64,000 bases of DNA from Plantactinospora endophytica. GTDB taxonomy: Bacteria > Actinomycetota > Actinomycetes > Mycobacteriales > Micromonosporaceae. The position numbers were made by a program, and so were the translations under genes. The notes beneath the pieces were generated by a model. It ran no database searches. It saw only the letters and a list, made by a program, of their open reading frames with translations, and had not been told where the DNA came from. The stretch covers positions 1 through 64,000 of the forward strand of contig NZ_BONW01000037.1 of the NCBI RefSeq assembly GCF_016862915.1, written 5' to 3'. Shown here piece after piece: positions 1-7,974 of the stretch (position 1 is the stretch's first letter; the number at the start of each line of letters is the position of its first letter).

Positions 1-109
1 ATCCGGCGAACACCGCGAACAGGAACGGCAACCGCCGGCTCATCCGGTGAACACCGCGAACAGGAACGGCAACCGCCGGCTCATCCGGCGACCAGCGCGA
101 ACAGAAACG
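1..109. repeat. 41-bp tandem repeat downstream of iolC
   Basis: Two nearly identical 41-bp units (1-41 and 42-82, one mismatch seen) and a diverged partial third (83-109) run up to the stop codon of the leftward kinase gene. The unit starts atccggcgaacaccgcgaac. Frames in it are open but no protein family is recognisable. It is cut by the window edge, so the array may be longer. Confidence 0.85.
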
Positions 110-122
110 TCACCCGGCGACG

Positions 123-1085
123 CTAGCCGACCGGATGCCGGGGGTCGGCGGCGGCCAGTAGTTCGTCGACCTCGGCGCTGGTCGGCATCGCGGCGGAGCA
201 GGCGAGCCGGGACGCCACGATCGCACCGGCCGCGTTGGCGAACCGGACGATCCGGGCCAGCGGCCAGCCGGCGAGCAGCCCGTGGCAGAGGGCACCGCCG
301 AACGCGTCCCCGGCACCGAGCCCGTTCACCACCTCGATCCGGAGCGGCGGTATCTCGACCAGCTCGTCCGCGGTCCGGGCGAGTACGCCCGCCGGCCCCT
401 GCTTCACCACCGCCAGCCGTACGCCCCGGGCCAGCAGCGCCTCCGCCGCCGCGTGCGGTTCACGCTCGCCGACGGCGGTGGCGCACTCGTCGAGGTTGCC
501 GACCGCGACCGTGGCGTACCGGAGCGCCGACTCGTACGCCGACCGGGCGTCCTCACGGGACGGCCAGAACTCCGGTCGGTAGTCGAGGTCGAAGACGGTG
601 TTCCCGACCCGTCCCCGGGCACCGAGGGCGGCGAAGTGGGCATCCCGGCTGGGCAGTTCGCAGAGCCCGGTGCCGGTGAACCAGAAGACCCCGGCGGCCC
701 GGATCGCGGCCAGGTCGAGTTCGTCGGGGCGGATCTCCAGATCGGGTGCCTTGGGATAGCGGTAGAAGTAGATCGGGAAGTCGTCGGGCGGGAAGATCTC
801 GCAGAAGGTGACCGGGGTGGGCAGGCCGGCGACCGGGCTCACCCAGCGGTCGTCCACACCGAAGTCCCGCAGCGCCCGGTGCACGTACTCGCCGAACGGG
901 TCGGCGCCGGTGCGGGTGATCATGGCGACCCGCCGGCCGTGTCGGGCCGCTGCCACGGCGACGTTGGTGGCGCTGCCGCCGAGGAACCTTCCGAACGTCT
1001 CGACCTCGGGCAGCCGGGCGCGGGTCTGGAGTGGATAGAGGTCCACCCCCACCCGGCCCATGCTCAGCACCTCGAACGAGGTCAC
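123..1085 (-). CDS. iolC: 5-dehydro-2-deoxygluconokinase, PfkB family
   Basis: A ribokinase/PfkB-fold sugar kinase. The start matches IolC closely (MGRVGVDLYP near residue 9, GGSATNVAVAAARHG near 37), and the C-terminal PfkB signature NGLGAGDAFGGAL carries the catalytic Asp. IolC phosphorylates 5-dehydro-2-deoxygluconate in myo-inositol breakdown. An upstream TTG at 1121 would add 12 residues without homology. I chose GTG 1085 because a promoter (TTGACC, 18 bp, TTACAT) ends 6 bp before it, which predicts a leaderless mRNA. No other iol gene follows within the window; the rest of the pathway may lie to the left. Family call is firm; the exact substrate follows the family. Confidence 0.88.
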   Translation of the reverse strand: MTSFEVLSMGRVGVDLYPLQTRARLPEVETFGRFLGGSATNVAVAAARHGRRVAMITRTGADPFGEYVHRALRDFGVDDRWVSPVAGLPTPVTFCEIFPPDDFPIYFYRYPKAPDLEIRPDELDLAAIRAAGVFWFTGTGLCELPSRDAHFAALGARGRVGNTVFDLDYRPEFWPSREDARSAYESALRYATVAVGNLDECATAVGEREPHAAAEALLARGVRLAVVKQGPAGVLARTADELVEIPPLRIEVVNGLGAGDAFGGALCHGLLAGWPLARIVRFANAAGAIVASRLACSAAMPTSAEVDELLAAADPRHPVG

Positions 1086-1121
1086 CGAATCATGTAACCC
1101 CCGGTCGTCCCGAACGGTCAA
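1086..1121 (-). promoter_or_regulatory. promoter of iolC, leaderless layout
   Basis: On the minus strand TTGACC (1121-1116) is followed after 18 bp by TTACAT (1097-1092) and after 6 more bases by GTG at 1085. This is the spacing expected when transcription begins on the start codon. Confidence 0.65.
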
Positions 1122-1220
1122 TATCTGCGGTACGCCGGAACGGATGTCGGGCGTGGCGAGCGGCCGGACACCGCGCCGCGATGCCGGAGCACCGGGGCGC
1201 GGTCCAGGGTCGCCGGGCCG

Positions 1221-1967
1221 TCAGCGGTCGATCAGGACGAAGACGCCCCAGCCGAGGTACTCGCGCTGGTATCTGACGTGCTGGACCGGAGCCGTGTCGA
1301 GTTCGGCACGCAGTTCGGCGGACAACTCGTCGTCGGGGTTGTCGTCGAGCCAGCGCCGCAGGTTGAGCCACTGCGCCGCGACGTACCGGTCCCAACTGTC
1401 CTGGTCGGCGAGAACCATCTCCACCACGTCGGTGCCGAGCGCGGCGAATCGTTCGAGTGTCTCCGGCAGTGACCGGAAATCGTCCCGTGCGGTCGCGTGG
1501 CACGCCTCGATCGTGGTCTGGTCGGCCGGCTCGCGCCGCCAGTAGGGTTCGCCGACCAGCATCGTCCCGCCGGGTCGCAGGCTGCGCCGGAGCAGGTCGA
1601 TCGTGCCGGGCACGCCGTCGCCGATCCAGGTGGCGCCGACGCAGGCCGCGACGTCGACCGGGGTGTCGGCGACGTAGCCGGACGCGTCGGCGTGCACGAA
1701 CTCGACCCGGTCGGCGACGCCCAACTCAGCGGCCCGGGCCCGGGCGCCGTCGAGGAACACCGTGCTGATGTCGACTCCGGTACCGGTCACCTGGTGGTCC
1801 CGGGCCCAGGTGCAGAGCATCTCACCCGATCCGCAGGCGAGGTCGAGCATCCGGGTGCCGGGCGACAGTCGCAACGCCTCGCCGAGGGTGGCGAGCTTGC
1901 GCTCGTCGAACGGGTTGTGGATGCGGTGGCCGCTCTCCCGGATGGTGAAGCTACGTGGTAGGTCCAT
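1221..1967 (-). CDS. class I SAM-dependent methyltransferase
   Basis: 248 residues with a Rossmann methyltransferase core. Motif I is LDLACGSGEML (about residues 41-51), the acidic end of strand 2 is GTGVDIS, a later strand reads VDVAACVGATWIGDG, and the post-core helix and strand are LRRSLRPGGTMLVGEPYW. The C-terminal third is rich in Trp, Asp and Arg and probably forms the substrate lid. The ATG at 1967 has an AAGGA-type site about 10 bases upstream. It lies leftward of the oxoproline operon and before iolC, with nothing tying it to either. The methyl acceptor cannot be told from sequence. Confidence 0.85.
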   Translation of the reverse strand: MDLPRSFTIRESGHRIHNPFDERKLATLGEALRLSPGTRMLDLACGSGEMLCTWARDHQVTGTGVDISTVFLDGARARAAELGVADRVEFVHADASGYVADTPVDVAACVGATWIGDGVPGTIDLLRRSLRPGGTMLVGEPYWRREPADQTTIEACHATARDDFRSLPETLERFAALGTDVVEMVLADQDSWDRYVAAQWLNLRRWLDDNPDDELSAELRAELDTAPVQHVRYQREYLGWGVFVLIDR

Positions 1968-2164
1968 TTCTGCTGGTCCTTACGTGCGAGGAGGTGACGG
2001 GGGTCGGCGAGGTCGTCCCGGTCTGGTCGGTCGGGACGGGCAGGACCGTCATCAAATGCACCTCTTCGTACGTCGGGATCGGCACGGGTGCGGCAGACGC
2101 TAGGCCGCCCGCCGCACGCCGTCCAGCGGTTTTCGACTCAGCGTCCGGCGGTCGTCGACCTCGC

Positions 2165-2250
2165 GTCGGCAAAGATGACCGCCCCCACGTTGGCGAAGAT
2201 GACCGACCCCGCGTCGGCAAAAATGACCGCCCTCGCGTTGGCGGAGATCG
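2165..2250. repeat. 24-bp tandem repeat between methyltransferase and VOC genes
   Basis: Three full units of 24 bp (2165-2188, 2189-2212, 2213-2236) and a partial fourth share a gt(c/t)ggcaaagatgaccg-like core. The array ends just before the stop codon (2257) of the VOC gene. It is an uninterrupted direct repeat with no spacers. Confidence 0.85.
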
Positions 2251-2256
2251 TCGAGT

Positions 2257-2688
2257 TCACTTGGCGAAGATCTGGGACTCGTCCCGGAACGCCTTGAACT
2301 CCAGGGCGTTGCCGGCCGGGTCGCGGAAGAACATCGTCCACTGCTCCCCCGGCTCGCCCGCGAACCGCAGGTACGGCTCGATCACGAACTCGCCGCCGCC
2401 GGCCCGGATCCGGTCGGCCAGCACGTGGAACTCCTCGATCGACAGGATCAGCCCGAAGTGCGGCACCGGTACGTCGTGCCCGTCCACCGGGTTCCGGCCC
2501 GCGTCGGCCTGCCGCGCCGCCGGTACGACGTGCGTCACCATCTGGTGGCCGTAGAAGTTCCAGTCGACCCAGGCGTCCGCCGACCGCCCCTCGGCGAGCC
2601 CGAGTACTCCGCCGTAGAAGGCGCGGGCCCGCGCCAGGTCGTCGACCGGAATCGCCAGATGGAAGCCGGGACGGGTGGCCACGGTCAT
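2257..2688 (-). CDS. VOC/glyoxalase-like protein
   Basis: A single-unit vicinal-oxygen-chelate protein of 143 residues. It opens with [20 protein letters not shown], typical of the first beta-alpha module, and ends with [17 protein letters not shown], the usual closing metal-ligand strand with its Glu. Such proteins are dioxygenases, lyases or resistance proteins, and nothing here selects one. The start is ATG 2688, preceded by GGAGAGGAG; an upstream in-frame ATG at 2742 lacks support. It is co-directional with the oxoproline operon 90 bp upstream and could be its last gene, but a functional link is not shown. Confidence 0.85.
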   Translation of the reverse strand: MTVATRPGFHLAIPVDDLARARAFYGGVLGLAEGRSADAWVDWNFYGHQMVTHVVPAARQADAGRNPVDGHDVPVPHFGLILSIEEFHVLADRIRAGGGEFVIEPYLRFAGEPGEQWTMFFRDPAGNALEFKAFRDESQIFAK

Positions 2689-2778
2689 CGTCTGCTCCTC
2701 TCCGCCGGGCGCACCCACCCGGCCTCTGTGCCATCCAAGCATGATCTTGTGCGCCGGGCCCGGTCGGACGAGCGCCGC

Positions 2779-3684
2779 TCATGATCCGGGAGACAGCACC
2801 TGGCTGCGCAGCGGGCGGGGCTCGACGACCTGGAACCTGATCGGCTTTCCCGGGGCGGCCTGGGCGACCAGCGGCAGGTCGGCGGGGTGCAGCACGCCGA
2901 TCACCGGATAACCGCCCATGGTCGGATGGTCGGCCAGGAAGATCACCGGTGTTCCGGCGGCCGGCACCTGCACCGCACCGAGTACCACGCCCTCGCTGCG
3001 CAGTTCTCCGCCGATCCGCCGGGGCAGCGCCGGCCCCTCCAGGCGTACGCCGATCCGGTTGCTCAGGGTGGAGACCCGGTAGCTCTCCCGGTCGAGGATG
3101 CGTACCGCGTCGTCGGTGAACCAGTCGGCCCGGGGACCGAGCAGCACCCGCAGGGTCACCTCCTCGGCCAGTGTGCCGGTCGGGGCGACGTCGACCGGGG
3201 CGGGCGGCCCGAGCACCTCGCCCAGCGGCAGTCGGTCACCGACGGCGAGCGGTGCCGGGCCGAGCCCGGAGAGCAGGTCGGTGGAGCGGCTGCCGAGTAC
3301 CGCCGGAACCGCGATGCCGCCGGAGAAGGCAAGGTAGCTGCGCAGTCCTCGCCGGGCGGTGGCCACGTCGACCCGCGCGCCGGCCGGTACCGAGACCGGC
3401 GCCGACCAGCTCGCCGGCCGGCCGTCCACGGTGACCGGGGCCCAGGCGCCGGTAACCGCGACGGTGCCGGCCCGGCCGAGCCGGACCGACACGCCGGTGA
3501 CGGTGGTCTCGATCGTCGCCGCCCCGGGCGGGTTGCCGACCAGCCGGTTCGCCAGCCGGTGCGCCGGCAGGTCGAGCGCGCCGGAGCGAGGCACTCCGAG
3601 ATGCGCGTGCCCGGGCCGGCCGAGGTCCTGCACGGTGCTGAGCACGCCGGACCGGAGCACCTCGACGCAGCGTTCCCCGGTCAT
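2779..3684 (-). CDS. pxpC: 5-oxoprolinase subunit C (biotin-dependent carboxyltransferase-like, KipA type)
   Basis: 301 residues matching the AHS2/KipA family: VLRSGVLSTVQDLGRPGHAHLGVPRSGALD near the N-terminus is typical (seen in pieces around residues 9-38), with ANRLVGNPPGAATIE after it and the C-terminal FLADHPTMGGYPVIG. PxpC works with PxpA and PxpB in ATP-dependent cleavage of 5-oxo-L-proline to L-glutamate. Its start overlaps the stop of pxpB by 4 bp (ATGA type), so the two are probably translationally coupled. It is the last of the recognisable pathway genes in a leftward run that starts at pxpA. Confidence 0.92.
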   Translation of the reverse strand: MTGERCVEVLRSGVLSTVQDLGRPGHAHLGVPRSGALDLPAHRLANRLVGNPPGAATIETTVTGVSVRLGRAGTVAVTGAWAPVTVDGRPASWSAPVSVPAGARVDVATARRGLRSYLAFSGGIAVPAVLGSRSTDLLSGLGPAPLAVGDRLPLGEVLGPPAPVDVAPTGTLAEEVTLRVLLGPRADWFTDDAVRILDRESYRVSTLSNRIGVRLEGPALPRRIGGELRSEGVVLGAVQVPAAGTPVIFLADHPTMGGYPVIGVLHPADLPLVAQAAPGKPIRFQVVEPRPLRSQVLSPGS

Positions 3685-4460
3685 CCGGCGACATCCCGGC
3701 GGTCGACATCCCGAACGTCGACATCCTGGCGGTCGGCGTCCCGACGGCCGACATCCCGAACGTCGGCGTCCCGGCGGTCGACATCCCGGACGTCGACATT
3801 CTCGGCGTCGAGGTTGGCGTCGACGTTCCGGAACCGGACCCGGGTGCCCGGGGTGAGCAGGGCGACCGGGTCCCGGTCCGGGTCGAAGAGCACCAGGTCG
3901 GTGCTGCCGAGCAGTTGCCAGCCGCCGGGCGAGTCCCGGGGGTAGATTCCGGCGTAGCCGCCGGCCAGCGCGACCGAGCCGGCCGGCACCCGGGTCCGGG
4001 GCACGGCCCGCCGGGGCAGGTGGTAGCGCTCCGGCAGCCCGGTCAGGTAGCCGAAGCCGGGGGCGAAGCCGCAGAACGCGACCCGGTACTCGGGTGCGCC
4101 GTGTATCCGCCCGACCTCCTCCTCGGCGACGTCCCAGAGCCGGGCCACCTCGGCCAGGTCGGCGCCGTCGTACCGGACCGGCACCTCGACCAGCGGACCG
4201 TCCGGCGGCCGGGCCGCACCCGGCTGCCAGCCGGCGAGCCGACCGGCGAGTTCCGCCGGATCGTCCAGGCCGTCGACCAGCACGGTGAGTTCACCGGGTA
4301 CGACCTCCTCGACGCCGACCAGTTCGCCCCGGTCCCGCCAGCCGTGCAGTTGTGCCACCAGCGCGGCGGTGTGCGCCGGCTCGGTCACCTCGACCAGCAG
4401 CGCACGCAGCCCCACCGGAATGATCCGCACCGTCGCACACTCCCCGTCGTACCCGCTCAC
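3681..4460 (-). CDS. pxpB: 5-oxoprolinase subunit B (KipI/AHS1 type) with repetitive C-terminal tail
   Basis: About 210 residues match the AHS1/KipI family, including the signature FCGFAPGFGYLTGLP (about 131-145), then PAGSVALAGGYAGIYPRDSPGGW and LLGSTDL (each seen within about residues 160-195). The product is the B subunit of bacterial 5-oxoprolinase. The family normally stops soon after the TPGTRVRF strand. Here about 45 more residues follow, built from charged five-residue units such as DVRDV and DRRDA and encoded by 15-bp DNA repeats. The tail runs to the overlap with pxpC. Whether it is functional or a tolerated repeat expansion is unknown. Confidence 0.92.
   Translation of the reverse strand: MSGYDGECATVRIIPVGLRALLVEVTEPAHTAALVAQLHGWRDRGELVGVEEVVPGELTVLVDGLDDPAELAGRLAGWQPGAARPPDGPLVEVPVRYDGADLAEVARLWDVAEEEVGRIHGAPEYRVAFCGFAPGFGYLTGLPERYHLPRRAVPRTRVPAGSVALAGGYAGIYPRDSPGGWQLLGSTDLVLFDPDRDPVALLTPGTRVRFRNVDANLDAENVDVRDVDRRDADVRDVGRRDADRQDVDVRDVDRRDVAG
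3690..3809. repeat. 15-bp tandem repeat encoding the PxpB tail
   Basis: Eight 15-bp units run from 3690 to 3809, alternating forms of gacatcccgaacgtc and ggcgtcccggcggtc. Because 15 is a multiple of three, copy number can change without breaking the frame. The last copies abut the pxpB stop and pxpC start. Confidence 0.9.
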
Positions 4461-4476
4461 AGCCCGAGGTATCCGC

Positions 4477-5178
4477 TCACAGCCCGAGGTACGAGCGGCG
4501 TACCTCGTCGGAGGCGGCCAGTTCGTCGGCCGGTCCGGACATCACCACCTCGCCGGTCTGCAGCACGTACGCCCGGTCGGCCAGCTCCAGCGCGGCCCGC
4601 AGGTTCTGCTCGACCAGCAGCATGGTGGTGCCGGCGCGGCGGATCTCGGCCAGCACCTCGAAGATCATCTTGGTGAACTTCGGTGAGATGCCGAGCGAGG
4701 GCTCGTCGAGCATCAGCAGTTTCGGCCGGCTCATCAGCGCCCGGCCGAGCGCCACCATCTGCTGCTCCCCGCCGGAGAGCGTGCCGGCGCGCTGGCCGGA
4801 GCGCTCGGCGAGGATCGGGAAGAGGTCGTAGACCCGGGTCAGGTCCGCCTCCCGTTCGGCAGCGGTGCGATGGTAGCCGCCGAGCAGCAGGTTCTGCACC
4901 ACGGTCTGGTGGCCGAACAGTCGCCGCCCCTCCGGCACCAGCACCGCGCCCCGGCGCGCGATCCGGTACGCCGGCAGCCCGCTCACGTCCTCGTCGAGGA
5001 AGGTCACCGCACCGCGTACCGGCCGGTGCAGGCCGGAGACCGCCGCCAGCAGAGTGCTCTTGCCGGCACCGTTCGCGCCGACCAGCGCCACCAGCTCGCC
5101 GGCCTCGACCCGCAGGTCGACACCGCGCAGCGCGACGACTCCGGCGTAGTCCACGTGGAGATCCCGCACGGTCAGCAT
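4477..5178 (-). CDS. livF: HAAT-family ABC transporter ATPase, LivF type
   Basis: 233 residues with Walker A GANGAGKST near residue 33, the signature LSGGEQQM near 133 and Walker B LLMLDEPSLG near 154, all complete. The short form and order mark the LivF member of a branched-chain amino-acid type importer. It directly follows livG (start 5178, livG stop 5179) and precedes pxpB by 16 bp, so importer and 5-oxoprolinase are one transcription unit. The transported compound is therefore more likely 5-oxoproline or a small peptide than a branched-chain amino acid; this is inference from context. Confidence 0.88.
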   Translation of the reverse strand: MLTVRDLHVDYAGVVALRGVDLRVEAGELVALVGANGAGKSTLLAAVSGLHRPVRGAVTFLDEDVSGLPAYRIARRGAVLVPEGRRLFGHQTVVQNLLLGGYHRTAAEREADLTRVYDLFPILAERSGQRAGTLSGGEQQMVALGRALMSRPKLLMLDEPSLGISPKFTKMIFEVLAEIRRAGTTMLLVEQNLRAALELADRAYVLQTGEVVMSGPADELAASDEVRRSYLGL

Positions 5179-5901
5179 CTACAGCGCCTTCCCCAGGTAC
5201 GCCTCGACCACCGTCGGGTCGTGCGCGACCTGCTCCGGCGTACCCTCGCTGATCTTCTGCCCGTAGTGCAGCACCACCACCCGGTGGCAGAGCGGCATGA
5301 TGACCTCCATTACGTGTTCCACCATCAGGATGGTGACGCCGCCCCGGTTGATGGTGCGGACGATCTCCACCGCCTCCCGGGCCTCGGTCGGGGTCAGCCC
5401 GGAGAGCACCTCGTCGAGCAGCAGCAGCTTCGGTTCGGTGGCCAGCGCCCGCCCCATCTCCAGGCGCTTCTTCCATGCGGCGGTGAGCGACGCGGCCGGC
5501 GAGTCGAGCACCGGGCCGAGCCCGGCCAGCTCGGCGACCTCGTCGGCCCGTCGCCGGGCGTCCCGCAACCGACTGTGCCGGCCGAACGCCGCCGTGGTGA
5601 GGTTCTCCCGCACGGTCATCGAGCCGAACACCCGCATGAGCTGGAAGGTGCGGCCGACGCCGGCCCGGGCCGCCCGGTGCGGCGCCCAGCCGGTGACGTC
5701 CCGGCCGTCGAACTCCAGCCGGCCCGAGGTGGGTCGCTGCGCGCCGGCCACCATCGAGAAGAGGGTGCTCTTGCCGGCGCCGTTCGGCCCGATCAGCCCG
5801 ACGATCGCCCCCGGTTCCACCTCGAAGCTGACGTCCCGGTTGGCCCAGAGGCCGCCGAACCGGCAGGAGAGGTTGTCGATCCTCAGCAGTGCCCCGGTCA
5901 T
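5179..5901 (-). CDS. livG: HAAT-family ABC transporter ATPase, LivG type
   Basis: Walker A is [12 protein letters not shown] and Walker B is LLLLDEVLSGL. The signature segment reads LTAAWKKRLEMGRAL instead of LSGGQ. A divergent signature of this kind occurs in one branch of LivG proteins (from memory), so activity is not in doubt on this ground alone. I start at ATG 5901, preceded by GAGGTGGAG; an in-frame codon 42 bp upstream has no such site. The gene abuts livF with no spacing. Product: the second ATPase of the importer, on the cytoplasmic face. Confidence 0.87.
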   Translation of the reverse strand: MTGALLRIDNLSCRFGGLWANRDVSFEVEPGAIVGLIGPNGAGKSTLFSMVAGAQRPTSGRLEFDGRDVTGWAPHRAARAGVGRTFQLMRVFGSMTVRENLTTAAFGRHSRLRDARRRADEVAELAGLGPVLDSPAASLTAAWKKRLEMGRALATEPKLLLLDEVLSGLTPTEAREAVEIVRTINRGGVTILMVEHVMEVIMPLCHRVVVLHYGQKISEGTPEQVAHDPTVVEAYLGKAL

Positions 5902-5968
5902 CGCTCCACCTCGTCGGACCTCTCGACGCCGTGACCCGGCCACCCGCCGTTGTTCCCGTTCCGCCTGG

Positions 5969-7054
5969 TCACGGCTTCACCTCAGCAGATCCGGCCGGCT
6001 CCGGAGCGGCTTTCCCGCCGCGTCCACCGCCCAGCCGGCGGGCGACCGGTGCCCAGAGCCGCTGCCCGATGGCGAGCAGGCCGCCCGGCTCGGTGATCGA
6101 GACGAGCACGATCAGCGCGCCGTAGAGCAGCAGGTCGACCGACCGCCCGCTGCCGGAGAACTCCTGCCGGGTGACGTCCTGGACGAAGACCAGCACCCAG
6201 GCGCCGAGCAGCGGCCCCCAGAACCGGCCGACCCCGCCGAGTACCGCCATCAGGGTGAACGACACCGACAGGTCCAGGCCGAGTCCGGAGGGTGGGTCGA
6301 CGAAGAGCACGTACATCACGTAGTAGCCGCCGGCCAGTGCGGTGACCGCGCCGGAGAGCGCCGCCGCCGCGAGCTTGTACCGGTGCACGTCGATCCCGAC
6401 CGCCGCAGCCGCCTCCTGGTCGTCCCGGATGGCCCGTACGTAGTTGCCGGCCCGGCCGCGCAGGAAGAGCCAGACCGCCAGCGCGGCGAGGCAGAAGAAA
6501 CCGAGCGCCACGTAGTAGTACGGCCGCTTGTCCAGCAGCGAGAACTGGAGGTTGGCCAGCGACTGCTCGACCACCGGCAGTTCCCAGCCGTTCGCCTGGC
6601 CGAGTCCGGGCAGGTTGGTGACCAGGATGAAGACGATCTCGGCGACCGCGATGGTGGCGATCGAGTAGTAGTGGTGCCGCAGCCGGAAGCAGGGCCAGCC
6701 GACGGCGGCGGCCAGCAGCGCGGCCAGCGGCAGCGACAGCGCGATGGCCAGCCACGGCGACCAGCCCTGCCGGACCAGCGCCGCGGTGGTGTAGGCGCCG
6801 GTGCCGAAGTACAGCGCGTGTCCGAAGGAGACCTGTCCGGCGTAGCCGCCGAGCAGGTTCCAGCCGGTGGCCGCGATGCCGAAGGTCAGCGCCAGGATGC
6901 CGATGTTGTGTGCCGCCGAGTCCGCGAAGACCAGCGGGTACGCCGCCAGCGCCGCCAGGATCAGCGCGGCGGTACCCCAGGACGGCAGCCGTCGACCCGT
7001 CGGGCCGGACAGCCGGGCCGGTGACGGCCGGCGCAGTACGGTCGGGGCGCTCAT
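5969..7054 (-). CDS. livM: HAAT-family ABC transporter permease, LivM type
   Basis: 361 residues, about ten hydrophobic segments. The motifs are those of LivM: FGIAATGWNLLGGYAGQVSF (about residues 79-98), and RAIRDDQEAAAAVGIDVHRYK in the cytoplasmic loop that docks the ATPase. The N-terminal 30 residues are basic and probably cytoplasmic. A GAGGTGGG site precedes the ATG. The charged C-terminus ends in AEVKP. It lies 22 bp after livH and pairs with it in the membrane channel. Confidence 0.9.
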   Translation of the reverse strand: MSAPTVLRRPSPARLSGPTGRRLPSWGTAALILAALAAYPLVFADSAAHNIGILALTFGIAATGWNLLGGYAGQVSFGHALYFGTGAYTTAALVRQGWSPWLAIALSLPLAALLAAAVGWPCFRLRHHYYSIATIAVAEIVFILVTNLPGLGQANGWELPVVEQSLANLQFSLLDKRPYYYVALGFFCLAALAVWLFLRGRAGNYVRAIRDDQEAAAAVGIDVHRYKLAAAALSGAVTALAGGYYVMYVLFVDPPSGLGLDLSVSFTLMAVLGGVGRFWGPLLGAWVLVFVQDVTRQEFSGSGRSVDLLLYGALIVLVSITEPGGLLAIGQRLWAPVARRLGGGRGGKAAPEPAGSAEVKP

Positions 7055-7076
7055 CGTCCCACCTCGATAGCTCTGC

Positions 7077-7937
7077 TCATCGCGTCCCCAGCAGTCCCTG
7101 TGGCCGCACCAGGACGACCACCAGATAGAGGGCCAGTGCGGCGGCCAGGGTGTAGCTCGGGGCGTACAGGCCGACGACGCCCTGGGCGACGCCGACCAGC
7201 AGACCGGCCAGGGCCGCCCCGGTGATGCTGCCGAAGCCGCCGAAGGCGACCACCACGAAGGCCATCAGCACGAAGCTCACCCCGGCGGTCGGCGACGCGG
7301 AGTAGGAGTTCATCAGCAGTGCTCCGGCGACGCCGGTGGCCAGTCCGGCGATCACCCAGCAGAGCGCGTACATCTTCCGGGGGTCGATGCCCATCAGCGA
7401 GGCCGCCGCCGGGTCCTCCCCGGCGGCCCGCACCGCACCGCCGAGCCGGGTCCGGTTCATGAAGTACGCCACCGCGCCGGTGGCGAGCAGCGCGCCGACG
7501 GCCATGATGACCTGCGGTCCGCCGATCACCACCGGGCCGATCTCCCAGCGCAGCCCGGCGGCCCAGGGTCGGGGCACGGTCCGGGTGTTCGGCGTCCAGA
7601 GGAACTGGGCCAGCCCGCGCAGGAACACCTGCAACCCGAAGGTGACGATCACCTGGGCCAGCGGTGACTTGCCGAGTACCCGGCCGACCGCGCCGAAGTA
7701 CATCAGCGCGCCGGTGAGTGCGATCGACACCCCGGCGAGCGGGATGGAGAGCAGCGGGTCGAGGCCGAGCAACGACCAGGCGAAGAACGAGGTGTACATG
7801 CCGAGCATGACCATCTCGCCGTGCGCGAAGTTGACCACGTCCATCACGCCGTAGATGAGGGTCAGCCCGACCGCGACCAGCGCGAAGACCGCGCCGATCA
7901 GCAGTCCGTTGACCACCGACTGGAGCAGGTCGGTCAT
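7077..7937 (-). CDS. livH: HAAT-family ABC transporter permease, LivH type
   Basis: 286 residues with eight predicted membrane spans. LivH features are clear: SVVNGLLIGAVFALVAVGLT at the start, YGVMDVVNFAHGEMVMLG (about 29-46), RAAGEDPAAASLMGIDPRK in the EAA-like loop and the glycine-rich GAALAGLLVGVAQG near the end. A GGGAGGTC site lies upstream of the ATG. The binding-protein gene ends 37 bp before it. Confidence 0.9.
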   Translation of the reverse strand: MTDLLQSVVNGLLIGAVFALVAVGLTLIYGVMDVVNFAHGEMVMLGMYTSFFAWSLLGLDPLLSIPLAGVSIALTGALMYFGAVGRVLGKSPLAQVIVTFGLQVFLRGLAQFLWTPNTRTVPRPWAAGLRWEIGPVVIGGPQVIMAVGALLATGAVAYFMNRTRLGGAVRAAGEDPAAASLMGIDPRKMYALCWVIAGLATGVAGALLMNSYSASPTAGVSFVLMAFVVVAFGGFGSITGAALAGLLVGVAQGVVGLYAPSYTLAAALALYLVVVLVRPQGLLGTR

Positions 7938-7974
7938 GGTGCCGACCTCCCGGGGTGTCCGTCGCCGCGCCGGC

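Noticed and set aside
2165-2250. 24-bp repeat as a CRISPR array
   Set aside because: Units are head to tail with no spacers, and no cas gene is in the window.
3690-3809. PxpB tail as a pentapeptide-repeat (Rfr-fold) domain
   Set aside because: The five-residue period is present, but the central Leu/Phe of A(D/N)LxX is not; residues are nearly all charged.
5179-5901. LivG as an inactive ATPase because LSGGQ is missing
   Set aside because: Walker A and B are intact and a variant signature followed by RLE is known to me in one LivG branch.
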